A stretch of DNA of 64,000 nucleotides from an uncultured Schlesneria sp. (GTDB lineage: Bacteria; Planctomycetota; Planctomycetia; Planctomycetales; Planctomycetaceae): positions 1-64,000 of the forward strand of contig CAIMFH010000122.1 of assembly GCA_903840265.1 (NCBI GenBank), read 5' to 3'. The first letter of the stretch is position 1; each line of letters opens with the position of its first letter. Under the pieces are notes generated by a model that was not told where the DNA came from, did no database searches, and was given only the letters and a program-made list of their open reading frames with translations. Shown here piece by piece: positions 53,524 through 62,795 of this stretch. The position numbers and the translations under genes are program-made.

Positions 53524-55620
53524 TCAGAGTGAACCGTTCGACTTGTTAAGGTCCAGGCGGCAAATCGATCGGCCCAGACGAAGATAAAGAGCCCCGTTGG
53601 CCAACGCGGGATGTGACCAGCAATCGGATCCGTCTTCCGACAATTGCAGGCGGGATAAGATAACAGGCTCGGCCTGGTGAGGATCAATTAGGATTAGTTC
53701 TTCCTTGAAGGTAAGTGCCAACAGGCGTTCGGTGCTTGCGATTAGGGAGCCATATTTACGAAAGGCCCGGTCCTTCAGTCGCCAGACACTCTTGAGGTCA
53801 TCTCCCAGCGACAGGCTATGCAAGCCATTATCAATCCCAAGCAACCGGTCACCGGACACGACGGGTGAGTGTGAATCGGGAGACAAGGCCTTGTTTGCGA
53901 CGGCAACTTCAAACCCCGGTTTACCGTCGTGACGCGGCGTATAGACGCGAGCACCATTGTTCTCGCTAACGAGCACGAAGCCTGAGCGGTAAATGATGGG
54001 AGAAGGCACGTTAAAATCGCCGGCTTCGGGTGGAACGACGGACCATTTTCGCTCACCCGTGGCGATGTCCCACCCGCCGAGTGAAGACTTGTCGTAGCCG
54101 ACCAATTGAATCTCGCCATTCACGGCGGATGTCAAGAATGACGCATGGCCCGGTGCGAGGCCCGTCGCTGACCAGAGCACGTCACCAGTCGCGGGACTCA
54201 GAGCCACGAGCGACGCCACGTTGCCACCCGGTTGGACGATCAGTCGGCCCGCTGCCAGTAAGGGGGAGCCAGACAAACCCCAGGTGAGGAGTGGCATTTG
54301 AAACCGAGTCGCCAAATTCAGATTCCATTCGACATGGCCATCGCTCAACCTGACACAATGCAGATGTCCGAATGCTCCGAGTAGCCAGGCATGCTCACCA
54401 TCGATCAGCGGCGTGGCGCGAGGAGAATTTCCATAGTCGAGGCGACCGGGGGCGGGGTAGGCGAGTGACCATCGCGACGCGCCGGTATCCGCATCCAGGC
54501 ACGTCCACAGATCCTTCTGGTCTAAAGCGTCGCGTCCCCCCGCAATGACACAGCCTTTAGCGACCGCAATGCCACCCACTCCTTCGCTGGGAAGCGTGAC
54601 CTTCCAGTCAAACTCGGCCCGTTCTGGAAGCTTTGCAGGAAGCCACTGGACTGTGCCGTCTCGAAAGGGGCCGCGAAATTGCGGCCACTCACTTTCTTGT
54701 CTATCCAGATTGTGTGAAAGGTCATTGCCGCCACTGCGCAGAGACGACTGAGTCTTGTTTTTCTCGGCGTCGGACCTTTCATTTTTTGCATCACGGGCAA
54801 ATGGCAAGAAGCCTTTTTCGGTTTCGAGACCAATCAGGAGCTTGGCTTCGTTACCGACTTTGAGGAGCGCTTCGGTGATAGCCCCGCGAACGTCTTTATC
54901 CAGCCTGGCATCGACGAACGCCGTAATAAACGGCACGGGCTCCGATTCCCCAATGACTCGCACATCACCTTTTTTGATCGAACCGCAGCCTTCCAGAAGC
55001 GGTTGCGCATAGCTGGAAACGACGGCGGCGGCTTTTTCAGACTCCGGCAACGCCAGCAAGGCCTTCGCGGCGTCACTGCATGACGGCGACGTCTCTACGG
55101 GGCTTGGAAGCGGGAGCCCCGCTTTCTTTAATAGCTTCATCGGCGAGGCAGATTTCTCGTCGCAATCGGCCGGGCCGAACAGCACGCGATATCCTTTGAG
55201 GTCCGCCATCGATTTAGCAGGGTCGAGCTTGCGAACAATAAACAGGCCGGTCTGTGTCACTTCGCCGTCCCGACCGGTCAGTTGAGCGACAGGTTGCACG
55301 GTGATCTTCGCTTCTTTCGCGTCTGCCAGGACGACGGAATGCTTCCCGATGATCAGATCGGCTTTGCCTTTCGTTTTTTCTTCGAGCACCCCCTTCAGTG
55401 ATTCCGACCAGTAAACTTTGACCGGCCTTTTGAGCTCGCTCGTTAGGAACTCACCCAGCAATTCGTACTTTCGCTGGGCATACCCCTTCACGCAATCACA
55501 GGCCAACGGTGCCGACAGCGGGTCCATGATGACCACTGTCAGCGTCGTGGGTGCCTCGTCGGCAGCGAGCGCAGACGCCCCCACTGCCATTGCCAACATG
55601 AAACAAAACCAGTTCTTCAT
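53524..55620 (-). CDS. Fusion of a PhnD-like solute-binding domain and a PQQ-type propeller
   Basis: A 698-residue exported protein (signal peptide MKNWFCFMLAMAVGASALAA). Residues about 22-260 resemble PhnD-type (phosphate/phosphonate/phosphite) periplasmic binding proteins: YELLGEFLTSELKRPVKVYW, DLIIGKHSVVLADAK, MADLKGYRVLFGPADCDEKS and AAVVSSYAQPLLEG. Residues about 305-690 form a quinoprotein-like beta-propeller: WPQFRGPFRDGTVQWLP, then WTCLDADTGASRWSL, HCVRLSDGHVEWNLNLA and ALSPATGDVLWSATG. An Asp/Lys/Ser-rich linker joins them. Four Cys lie in the binding domain (LACDCV; ADCDEK). Such a fusion is uncommon to my knowledge. It is the second gene of a pair with the Cys-rich propeller gene, 65 bp downstream of that gene's stop. 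Confidence 0.82.
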   Translation of the reverse strand: MKNWFCFMLAMAVGASALAADEAPTTLTVVIMDPLSAPLACDCVKGYAQRKYELLGEFLTSELKRPVKVYWSESLKGVLEEKTKGKADLIIGKHSVVLADAKEAKITVQPVAQLTGRDGEVTQTGLFIVRKLDPAKSMADLKGYRVLFGPADCDEKSASPMKLLKKAGLPLPSPVETSPSCSDAAKALLALPESEKAAAVVSSYAQPLLEGCGSIKKGDVRVIGESEPVPFITAFVDARLDKDVRGAITEALLKVGNEAKLLIGLETEKGFLPFARDAKNERSDAEKNKTQSSLRSGGNDLSHNLDRQESEWPQFRGPFRDGTVQWLPAKLPERAEFDWKVTLPSEGVGGIAVAKGCVIAGGRDALDQKDLWTCLDADTGASRWSLAYPAPGRLDYGNSPRATPLIDGEHAWLLGAFGHLHCVRLSDGHVEWNLNLATRFQMPLLTWGLSGSPLLAAGRLIVQPGGNVASLVALSPATGDVLWSATGLAPGHASFLTSAVNGEIQLVGYDKSSLGGWDIATGERKWSVVPPEAGDFNVPSPIIYRSGFVLVSENNGARVYTPRHDGKPGFEVAVANKALSPDSHSPVVSGDRLLGIDNGLHSLSLGDDLKSVWRLKDRAFRKYGSLIASTERLLALTFKEELILIDPHQAEPVILSRLQLSEDGSDCWSHPALANGALYLRLGRSICRLDLNKSNGSL

Positions 55621-55685
55621 CGAGCCTCCGGTAGGATTCGCAGGGTAGCGCCTGTGGTCGGGATGGTATTGGTGAAGCCTCGCAA

Positions 55686-57518
55686 TCAGTTCGACTTCGC
55701 GTCGCCCACAGGCTTCGCGGTGGCATCGATCGTTTCAGTAGGCTTCGCATCGCGCTGATAGGCACTGGTAGCCATCACGCTGTCGTCACTGCGCAGCTCG
55801 ATCTTCACTGTGTCGTCGGTGTTAAACGTCACTTTGAAATTGAAGTTTTCGACGCCATCCATCACGACACCCACGGTCAAATGATTGTCCGCCTGCTTCG
55901 TGGCGACCCACTCCAGCGAGGTCTCACGCGAATAGATGGACAACATTCCGCCGGTGGCCTTCAACTCCCCATTCTCACCGAAGGTCAGTTGATCTGCCAC
56001 TCCTTCCGTGGCCCCGCCCGCGCCAAACACAGAGCGCACGACTCCAGTGATACCGGATTTGGCTTTTTTGGCCCCCTGCATCGACCATGTGCCGACGAGC
56101 TTCGCTCCGAGCCCTTCGCGAGCGGCTTTAGCGAGCAATTCATCTTCGGTGGGTCCGGTGATTTCAGCGACGGGGACCAGCACGCAGATGTGGCCCTTGT
56201 CCTGATGCTGCATGTAATATCGATTGCGGGCGGCATCGAATTCCAGAGCGACGTGTTTACAGCCCCCTGCGATCTTTGCTCGACCAATGTAGCCGACCAT
56301 CTTGCCTTCGGGAGAAAATCGCTTGATGTCTCCGATACTCGATTCGGCCGTGAGAATTGTTCCGTCCGCACAACAGCGAACATTCATCGGGTTGCAGCAA
56401 CTGCCAAACCCTTCGGGGCTCTTGCGATCACGTTTGCCAAAGCTCTTAGTCATTTCCCCATCGCGATCATAGATCCCGACCTGGAACTTGCCGTTTTCAG
56501 CGACGAGCAGATTATCTTTCGAGGCCTGGATGTCCATCTGGCCACAGCAGCCACCGAGGTCTTCGACGATTTTCTCGCCGTCGGTAAAGTCGTGCGTCGT
56601 CCGCCAGACGTCATAGCCGTGTCCGTTCAGTTTCTTCAGCGACATAAACACGTCCTTTTCGGTCGCGGCCACTGCCGTCACCGTCAGTTTGTCATTCACG
56701 GCCGCTTCGGGGTCGCCCACTCCCAGCGACGCTTCAACTTGTACTAGCTGTTCTTTGTATTGCTTGATCAGCGTCTCCTGGGCTTCGATCTGGGCCTTGA
56801 TCGCTTTGGTGCGGTCTGCCTCAGGCTTCTCCAGCAGCTTCGCGAGCTTCTTTTCGGCCTGCTTGATTTGTGTGTCAAACTGGCTGGTGAATTGCTGGGC
56901 TTGAGCCTTGGCTTCTTTGAGCGCCTTCGCCTTGAATTCTTCTAAGTTGCCCACATTGGGCGTCCGGCTTTTCTTGATGAGTTCACCGTCAAGTGTCAGG
57001 CGAGCCAACCAGCCTTCGCCAGCGACTACGAATTCTTTACTGCCGGGAACCATGTTGATGGCGGTCGGCTTAAAGTCCAGCTCGATTTCCTTCAGCAGCT
57101 TTTCGTCAGGGGAGTAGATCTGGACGAGTGCGTCTTGCTTGATGTGCTTGATGTCGTACTCGCCCGGTTGGTCTGGTTTGAGAGCGTATTCGACGGAAGG
57201 GCCGCCAACGCAGAGCAGCAGGTCGCCAGTGGGGGTCAGGCAAAAGGTGTTGAGGCCAATCTTTTTGCCATTGTGTTGAGGAGTAATGACCCGCGCCTGC
57301 TTGTGCGTGCTATCGGATCGTGAACCGGCAACGGCTGGATGACCATCCTTGCAGTTCTCAGTCGCTGCCTTCACACCGATATCGATCGTCTGTCCTGCGG
57401 TAGCCTGTACCTTTGCAGGTTCAAGTTTTGCCGGAACTTCCTTTTTCACGTCATCTGCCCACAGGGGCATCGCAACGAGACTCATCAGCCAGATCGCAAG
57501 GGTGTCGCGAAGTCGCAT
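55686..57518 (-). CDS. Secreted coiled-coil/beta-propeller protein with Cys pairs
   Basis: A protein of about 610 residues; the start at 57518 gives a clear signal peptide (LRDTLAIWLMSLVAMPLWA), the frame being open to 57743. The order is a propeller-like part with LTPTGDLLLCVGGPSVEYAL, a coiled coil (QFTSQFDTQIKQAEKKLAKL and following), an NHL-like propeller in which blades carry paired cysteines (DLGGCCGQMDI; FGSCCNPMNVRCCADGTIL; IAGGCKHVALEF), and a C-terminal beta domain (LEWVATKQADNHLTVGVVMD). The Cys pairs suggest disulfides or metal/heme binding. Upstream partner of the PhnD-PQQ fusion and probably functionally linked. Confidence 0.8.
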   Translation of the reverse strand: MRLRDTLAIWLMSLVAMPLWADDVKKEVPAKLEPAKVQATAGQTIDIGVKAATENCKDGHPAVAGSRSDSTHKQARVITPQHNGKKIGLNTFCLTPTGDLLLCVGGPSVEYALKPDQPGEYDIKHIKQDALVQIYSPDEKLLKEIELDFKPTAINMVPGSKEFVVAGEGWLARLTLDGELIKKSRTPNVGNLEEFKAKALKEAKAQAQQFTSQFDTQIKQAEKKLAKLLEKPEADRTKAIKAQIEAQETLIKQYKEQLVQVEASLGVGDPEAAVNDKLTVTAVAATEKDVFMSLKKLNGHGYDVWRTTHDFTDGEKIVEDLGGCCGQMDIQASKDNLLVAENGKFQVGIYDRDGEMTKSFGKRDRKSPEGFGSCCNPMNVRCCADGTILTAESSIGDIKRFSPEGKMVGYIGRAKIAGGCKHVALEFDAARNRYYMQHQDKGHICVLVPVAEITGPTEDELLAKAAREGLGAKLVGTWSMQGAKKAKSGITGVVRSVFGAGGATEGVADQLTFGENGELKATGGMLSIYSRETSLEWVATKQADNHLTVGVVMDGVENFNFKVTFNTDDTVKIELRSDDSVMATSAYQRDAKPTETIDATAKPVGDAKSN

Positions 57519-58154
57519 GATTCTGCTTTTCTGATAGTGACAGGATTCGTTGGAAATGAACGTCGAAGGGAAGCGACGTTGTCCTCGCTGATCCGTCGCG
57601 AGGCGGTGTTCATATTCTGTCGATGACCACCAGAAAGCAACTTTCCGGTTCGGGTTTTGCAGATTGCGAATCAAGTTGATCTTGACATCTAGCAAAGTCA
57701 TTCTGTCTCGTTCCGGAGGGCATGCAACGATGGCTCCTTCCAAGCATCACACAGTAAGCCATCATTTCAATTGCGAACCGCATTCTCGTTCTCGCGTGAA
57801 TGCTGGCAGCTTAGGAAGTCTCGCAGCGGTCGCCGCACCTGTGAGGCATTTCTTGAGGGCGACGCCAATCGTCCCGCGATTCTGCCAAGAATGATATGAC
57901 CGTGTTGCTTTGGCCTTTGCTCGGCTTTAGAGGCACATGGTCACAACTCCATGAGAGATGCCGTTCGTATTGGCTAGCCGCTTCTTGACTTGCCAATTAC
58001 ACAACACTGTGTAATAGTGGAGTGTTGAATGGGGTTGGGAATGGCACAGCGCGGTAGTCGAGACGACCCTTTCTGAAACACGTTATCGACATACGAGTTT
58101 CTGGCCTGATCGAACAAGCATGGTGCCTGATGGACAAGGCGCATGAATTGAGAT
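57519..58154. promoter_or_regulatory. Divergent intergenic region upstream of the arsenic-type operon
   Basis: The region is about 640 bp. The only clear structure is the palindrome at 57996-58015. No ArsR-like or other regulator gene could be recognised in any frame. It should also hold the promoter of the Cys-rich propeller gene. Confidence 0.45.
57996..58015. promoter_or_regulatory. Operator-like palindrome ATTACACA-ACAC-TGTGTAAT
   Basis: A perfect 8-bp inverted repeat with a 4-nt spacer, 140 bp before the aquaporin gene. It is AT-richer than the surroundings and has the size expected for a dimeric winged-helix repressor such as ArsR. Confidence 0.55.
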
Positions 58155-58865
58155 ATGGAAACAATGCGACTTCATCAAGCAGGCAGAGTTTTCAGAAGAA
58201 AGCTTTTCGCCGAAGCAGTCGGGACTTTCTTTCTCGTCTTTGCGGGAACGGGAGCGATCGTCATCAACGATCTAAGTCATGGGGCCGTCTCCCATGTGGG
58301 TATCTCTCTGACGTTCGGCCTGGTGGTCCTGTCGATGATTTATTCTCTGGGCTCGGTTTCCGGGTGTCATCTTAACCCTGCTGTGACGCTGGGCTTTTTC
58401 CTTGCCAGGCGATTCCCAGGCCGCGAGGTCGCAGGCTATGCCGCAAGTCAATGTTTGGGTGCAGTCCTCGCGAGCATCGTATTGCGATTGATGTTTCCTG
58501 AGCATCCCACATTGGGAGCAACGGTTCCGGCAGGCACTGACATCCAGTCATTTATTCTTGAATTCATTCTCACCCTGATGTTGATGTTTGTCGTGTTGAG
58601 CGTCGCGACCGGGGCGAAAGAAGAAAGCCAGCTCGCCGGCGTCGCCATCGGTTCGATGATTGCATTGGAAGCACTATTTGCGGGGCCGATTAGCGGAGCG
58701 TCCATGAACCCGGCCCGATCGCTTGCACCAGCATTTGTGACCGGGCAGCTACTGCCAATCTGGATCTACATTGCCGCTCCCCTGTTGGGTGCCATCACCG
58801 CCGTTGGCTTGTACGGGTCCCTGCATACAGACCAGCCACGGGATCTCAAACTGGATGAAAGCTAA
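58155..58865 (+). CDS. MIP-family aquaporin / arsenite channel
   Basis: A 236-residue channel with six helices and the two half-helix signatures, HLNPAVTLGFF and SMNPARSLAPAF. By sequence it belongs to the AqpZ/GlpF superfamily. It overlaps the next gene, an arsenate reductase, by one base (TAATG), so both are translated together. In Sinorhizobium an aquaporin, AqpS, works with ArsC by letting the arsenite produced leave the cell; the same arrangement is inferred here. The start may be the first ATG (58155) or the ATG nine bases on. Confidence 0.93.
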   Translation: METMRLHQAGRVFRRKLFAEAVGTFFLVFAGTGAIVINDLSHGAVSHVGISLTFGLVVLSMIYSLGSVSGCHLNPAVTLGFFLARRFPGREVAGYAASQCLGAVLASIVLRLMFPEHPTLGATVPAGTDIQSFILEFILTLMLMFVVLSVATGAKEESQLAGVAIGSMIALEALFAGPISGASMNPARSLAPAFVTGQLLPIWIYIAAPLLGAITAVGLYGSLHTDQPRDLKLDES

Positions 58866-59254
58866 TGAAACGACTGTTATTCGTGTGCATAGAAAATTCG
58901 AACCGCAGCCAGATGGCACAGGCGTTCGCCCGAATCCACGGAGGCGATTCCATCGAGGCCTTCAGTGCCGGTTCACGTCCGTCAGGACGCATTAATCCCA
59001 AGGCTGTTGCTGCCATGGGGGAACTGGGTTACGACCTCTCTTCACACACCTCAAAAGGACTCGAAGAATTTAACGGGCAGCAAATGGATGTGGCTGTCAC
59101 GATGGGTTGCGGCGATGCCTGTCCACTGGTGAAAGCGGTTCAACGGGTTGACTGGAGCATTCCTGATCCACGCGACATGACGCCCGAAGAATTCCGCGGC
59201 GTGCGGGATCTCATCGAGACGAAAGTCAAATTGTTGATTGCTAGCGTTTCGTGA
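58865..59254 (+). CDS. arsC: Arsenate reductase, low-molecular-weight phosphatase type
   Basis: A 129-residue thioredoxin-coupled ArsC-type protein. The P-loop is VCIENSNRSQMA with the nucleophile Cys at residue 8. A second Cys pair lies in VTMGCGDACP, the position of the redox Cys used in ArsC, and the general acid Asp in DWSIPDPRDMTP. It should reduce arsenate to arsenite. It overlaps the aquaporin gene by one base. No ArsR, ArsB or ACR3 gene is in the window. Confidence 0.9.
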   Translation: MKRLLFVCIENSNRSQMAQAFARIHGGDSIEAFSAGSRPSGRINPKAVAAMGELGYDLSSHTSKGLEEFNGQQMDVAVTMGCGDACPLVKAVQRVDWSIPDPRDMTPEEFRGVRDLIETKVKLLIASVS

Positions 59255-59422
59255 TGCCGCGGCCGTTATTTTAGAACGCGGTCCCACACTTCAATGTGAA
59301 AGGCCACCACATAGCGGTGGCTTGTCTCTGTCGGGGAGTTCTTCCGCTCCTTGCGACAAGCATTCTCTTTTTCGGTGGCATTCCACAATTGCTTCGGGGA
59401 GGTTCTATCTGCCCCGCTTCGA

Positions 59423-60208
59423 TTAAACGTAGTACGTGCCGTGCTTCCCGTAGTCGGCGTACTTTTGTTTCAGCCAGGTGTGAAACTTGCGATAGTGTGC
59501 CTCTCGCTGTTCACCGCCATCCGACTTGGCGTTGTAGCTCAGGTATAACTGACGGCGCCAGTTGCTGGATTCGTTGGCGGCCGACCGGTGCGGCAGCATC
59601 CCATCGAAGACGGCTAGATCGCCCGGTTCCAGACAGAGCCTGACCCCTTTGATCCCTTCGACGGACGATAGTGGAAGTTCGTGGTAGTCGCCGTCCATGG
59701 CGGACAGAAAGCCTTGCTTGTGCAGGCCGGGAAAAACTTCGGTCGCTCCATTGGAATCTGTGGCAGGGTCGATCGGGATCAGCACCGTCACGAAGCTACG
59801 GGGAAAGCTGTCCCAACCAATGTAATCCTGATGCAGGCCATAACCCTTCGCTCCAGGTGGCTTATAGATCAGCTTGTCTTTGAACAGACAGGCTTCTTCG
59901 CCATACAGCGAGGACACAATGTCGATCACACGCTGATCACGCGCCATTCGCTCAATCGTCGGACTGAGGTCAATGATCGGATCGAAGCAATCGAATCGAC
60001 ATTCCTCGGTCTGATAGTGATTCTGCCATCGACAGCGGAGATTATTCGAATCGATCAGACTGGTTAGCTGGAGCGCCCGGTCCGCTTCATCGGACACCGC
60101 TTTGATTTCCGCCAAACTGAAAACACCACGGAGAACCGCCAAGCCGGTTTCGCGATACTCGTTAATGGTCTGCTGGTTGACGACCGCTGATGACATTTGA
60201 GTCGACAT
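59423..60208 (-). CDS. Phytanoyl-CoA dioxygenase (PhyH) family protein
   Basis: A non-heme iron, 2-oxoglutarate-dependent oxygenase of about 261 residues. The HxD of the iron triad is in YGLHQDYIGWD, and the distal His in MLPHRSAANESSNWRR, with Arg for 2-oxoglutarate following. The N-terminal helical segment is typical (INEYRETGLAVLRGVFSLAE). ATG at 60208 is preferred over 60259, a GGAG lying about 12 nt upstream. The substrate is unknown; many bacterial PhyH proteins act in secondary metabolism. Monocistronic. Confidence 0.92.
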   Translation of the reverse strand: MSTQMSSAVVNQQTINEYRETGLAVLRGVFSLAEIKAVSDEADRALQLTSLIDSNNLRCRWQNHYQTEECRFDCFDPIIDLSPTIERMARDQRVIDIVSSLYGEEACLFKDKLIYKPPGAKGYGLHQDYIGWDSFPRSFVTVLIPIDPATDSNGATEVFPGLHKQGFLSAMDGDYHELPLSSVEGIKGVRLCLEPGDLAVFDGMLPHRSAANESSNWRRQLYLSYNAKSDGGEQREAHYRKFHTWLKQKYADYGKHGTYYV

Positions 60209-60491
60209 TCTGGGCGTGTGCTCCACTGGGGTCTGGCTCCAAGTCTGGCAGTGATTCACATGCCGCTCCCGATCGAAGCAACACTTTTACGATCGTCAGA
60301 GAGTCTGTCAACCAGCGAATTGGCGGGCATGTGCAAGCGCTTGCTGAACTTCAGGTAAGCACTGGTTTGCACCACTGAATGTCCAGGATACTTGCAACCC
60401 GTTTGAGACAGCGGTAGAACATTCTTACAAGCGTTAGAATATACGATCGTAAGCCGCTCTCGTTCCCACCCCCCGCCTGAAGGGCCCCACC

Positions 60492-61421
60492 ATGTTGCGC
60501 CGCCGAGGTTTCACGCTGATCGAGTTGCTCGTTGTGATCGCGATTATCGCGGTCCTGATTGCTCTGTTGCTCCCCGCCGTTCAACAAGCTCGCGAAGCCG
60601 CGCGACGAACTCAGTGCAAGAACAATATGAAACAGCTTGGACTGGCACTCCATAACTACGAGAGTTCAACCCGTGTCTTCCCGCCGAGCAGCACAAGTAC
60701 CTTCGGGAAGGGTTGCTGGCAGTGGACGGCCGCAGGCTCCGCCACTGACCCCAATATGCATTTGCACAGCTTCGCCAGCCTGATTCTGCCCTACATCGAC
60801 GCGGGCAATCTCTACAACAATTTAAACTACAACGTCTCGGCACTTGATCCAGCGAATCGCGCTGCGGCCTCGACGGTGCTTCCTTTCTACAAGTGCCCCA
60901 GTTTTGCTGGCACCCCCTACAGCACCGACGCTTACTACACCGGCACTCCGATTAACTCGACGACATATGCACTCCGAAATTACACCGCCATGGGGGCGAA
61001 AAACGTTTTGGGACTGTCTGGAGCGCCAGGAACAAGTCCAGAAGGTGTGATGTATCCACTTTCGAAAAATGGTTTTCGTGACATCACCGACGGATCATCG
61101 AACACTCTCCTGTTGGCTGAAACCCGCGACCAGGGTGCTCCAGTGTGGATTGACGGTTCGGCTGCGACATTTGTCGCTCGTTGGTTCAACGGCGCGGCAG
61201 GTCCCCCGTATGCCGGGACCTCCAGCTCTATTAACTATAAGAATTACTACGTGGGTGGCGGGGGAATCAACCAAATCTACGGCCCATCGAGCATGCACAC
61301 TGGCGGTGCTCATCACTTGATGGGGGACGGGGCAGTCCGGTTCATTTCCGAAAACATCGACGTTAATACGTACGACGCACTCGTGAGCAGGAACGGTGGC
61401 GAGGTTCTCGGCGACTTCTAA
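60492..61421 (+). CDS. DUF1559 protein with type IV pilin-like N-terminus
   Basis: A 309-residue paralogue of the protein at 18696-19763. The first 40 residues are almost identical: [20 protein letters not shown] and [20 protein letters not shown]. It closes with the family pattern [20 protein letters not shown] and ends GGEVLGDF. Shorter central region than the paralogue. Expected to be processed by prepilin peptidase and to lie at the cell surface. No lipoprotein partner follows. Confidence 0.95.
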   Translation: MLRRRGFTLIELLVVIAIIAVLIALLLPAVQQAREAARRTQCKNNMKQLGLALHNYESSTRVFPPSSTSTFGKGCWQWTAAGSATDPNMHLHSFASLILPYIDAGNLYNNLNYNVSALDPANRAAASTVLPFYKCPSFAGTPYSTDAYYTGTPINSTTYALRNYTAMGAKNVLGLSGAPGTSPEGVMYPLSKNGFRDITDGSSNTLLLAETRDQGAPVWIDGSAATFVARWFNGAAGPPYAGTSSSINYKNYYVGGGGINQIYGPSSMHTGGAHHLMGDGAVRFISENIDVNTYDALVSRNGGEVLGDF

Positions 61422-61454
61422 GTCGCACTGACGATCATATCGAATTCTGTTCGG

Positions 61455-61493
61455 GTGCCACGGATTTGGAGTTGTTGCCAAAGCCGTGTCTCT
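61455..61493. repeat. Partial GTGCCACGG/CCGTGTC repeat
   Basis: GGTGCCACGG at 61454 and GCCGTGTCTC near 61483 match the two left-half segments of the element at 11762 in the same order and about the same distance. It appears to be a half copy, without the right half. Confidence 0.45.
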
Positions 61494-61544
61494 TTTCGAT
61501 CTCCTGGATATAGTGGGGCTTCGGTGCCTCCTGAAGGATCCAGA

Positions 61545-62795
61545 ATGCTTCGATCAACACTATTGACCGTTTCAGTTGCGTTGGTTGCGATCAATGCCGC
61601 GTCGGCCGGTGATTGGCCCCAGTGGCTGGGGCCGGCGCGTAACGGCTCATCAACCGAAAAAGTGGAAGCTTGGACGGATCCTCCAGCGGTTGTCTGGCGG
61701 CAATCCATCGGTTCCGGCTACAGCTCTCCCGTCGTCGCCGGCGGGCGAGCGTTTGTTCACGCCCGAGCCGGGCAGCTTCAGGAAGAAGAAGTCGTGGCCT
61801 TCGACGCCGTGACCGGTAAAGAGCTGTGGCGCGACAAGTCTCCTCGCGCCACTTACAACAGTGTTCTTGGTGGTGGGCCTGCCGCGACCCCGACGGTTGC
61901 CTGGAACAAGATCTTTTCGTATGGTATCTCGGGGTTGCTCAGTTGCCATGACGTGGAGACTGGCAAGCGCTTGTGGCAGCGCGATGTCTACCGCGAGCTG
62001 AATGTCTCGATTCCACGGTACGGCGTCTGTTGCTCACCCCTGGTGATCGGCAGCCATGTGCTGGTCAGCGTCGGAGGCAAAGATTCGGCGATCGTCGCCG
62101 TGGATGCTCAAACAGGCGAAGTTGCCTGGAAGGCCTTCGACGAACCCGCCACAACAGCCTCGCCCATTCTGTACCGGGCACCTGGACAGGACGCCACAGA
62201 GCAAACCGCCCTGTTTGTGACCAGCTTGCGACTACTGGCCATCGACCCGCTGGATGGTCACATCGGTTGGGAAGCACCACAAATCTTCAAGCCGTCCGGC
62301 CCAGCTCCAACGCCCCTCGCCATCGGTGACATTGTCATCACCTCCAACTCGAATGATGGGACTGCGGCAACGCGCATCACTCAATCAACCGAGGGAGTGC
62401 GATCCGAGCAGCTCTGGACCAAGAAGGAGATTGGTGGCTACTTTTCCAGTGGCGTGAGGTGTGGCGATGACAAAGTCTGCCTCGTCACTAACGTCTTGCA
62501 GCCTATCCCATCCGCCTCGCTGCGTTGCTTGGATATACGCACCGGTGAAGAACAGTGGACCGTGTCGGGGGCTGGATATTTTCACGCGGGTGTGATTCAA
62601 GTCGCCGACAACCGACTGCTGGTGCTCGACGACGGCGGCACGCTGAAGCTGTACGAAGCCGGTGATAAGAAGTGTACACAACTCGCGAAAGCGCCCGTCT
62701 GCGGGGGTACTTTGGTGACGCCTGCCTTCGCGAATGGCCTGCTCTATGCACGCGATGGAGCAGAACTGATTTGCGTTCGATTGGAAACTCCATGA
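61545..62795 (+). CDS. Secreted PQQ-type beta-propeller protein
   Basis: A protein of about 416 residues. The ATG at 61545 with AAGGA upstream gives a signal peptide (LLTVSVALVAINAASA) followed by GDWPQWLGPARNGSS, the usual opening of planctomycete propellers. Blades contain VVAFDAVTGKELWRDKSP, LSCHDVETGKRLWQRDVY, IVAVDAQTGEVAWKAFDE and LRCLDIRTGEEQWTVSG. No dehydrogenase cofactor residues are evident. The stop overlaps the start of the following MFS gene (ATGA), so the two are translationally coupled. Confidence 0.92.
   Translation: MLRSTLLTVSVALVAINAASAGDWPQWLGPARNGSSTEKVEAWTDPPAVVWRQSIGSGYSSPVVAGGRAFVHARAGQLQEEEVVAFDAVTGKELWRDKSPRATYNSVLGGGPAATPTVAWNKIFSYGISGLLSCHDVETGKRLWQRDVYRELNVSIPRYGVCCSPLVIGSHVLVSVGGKDSAIVAVDAQTGEVAWKAFDEPATTASPILYRAPGQDATEQTALFVTSLRLLAIDPLDGHIGWEAPQIFKPSGPAPTPLAIGDIVITSNSNDGTAATRITQSTEGVRSEQLWTKKEIGGYFSSGVRCGDDKVCLVTNVLQPIPSASLRCLDIRTGEEQWTVSGAGYFHAGVIQVADNRLLVLDDGGTLKLYEAGDKKCTQLAKAPVCGGTLVTPAFANGLLYARDGAELICVRLETP

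Noticed and set aside
55881-56747. 288-codon plus-strand frame opposite the Cys-rich propeller gene
   Set aside because: Antisense shadow with no domain; the minus-strand product has a signal peptide and propeller repeats.
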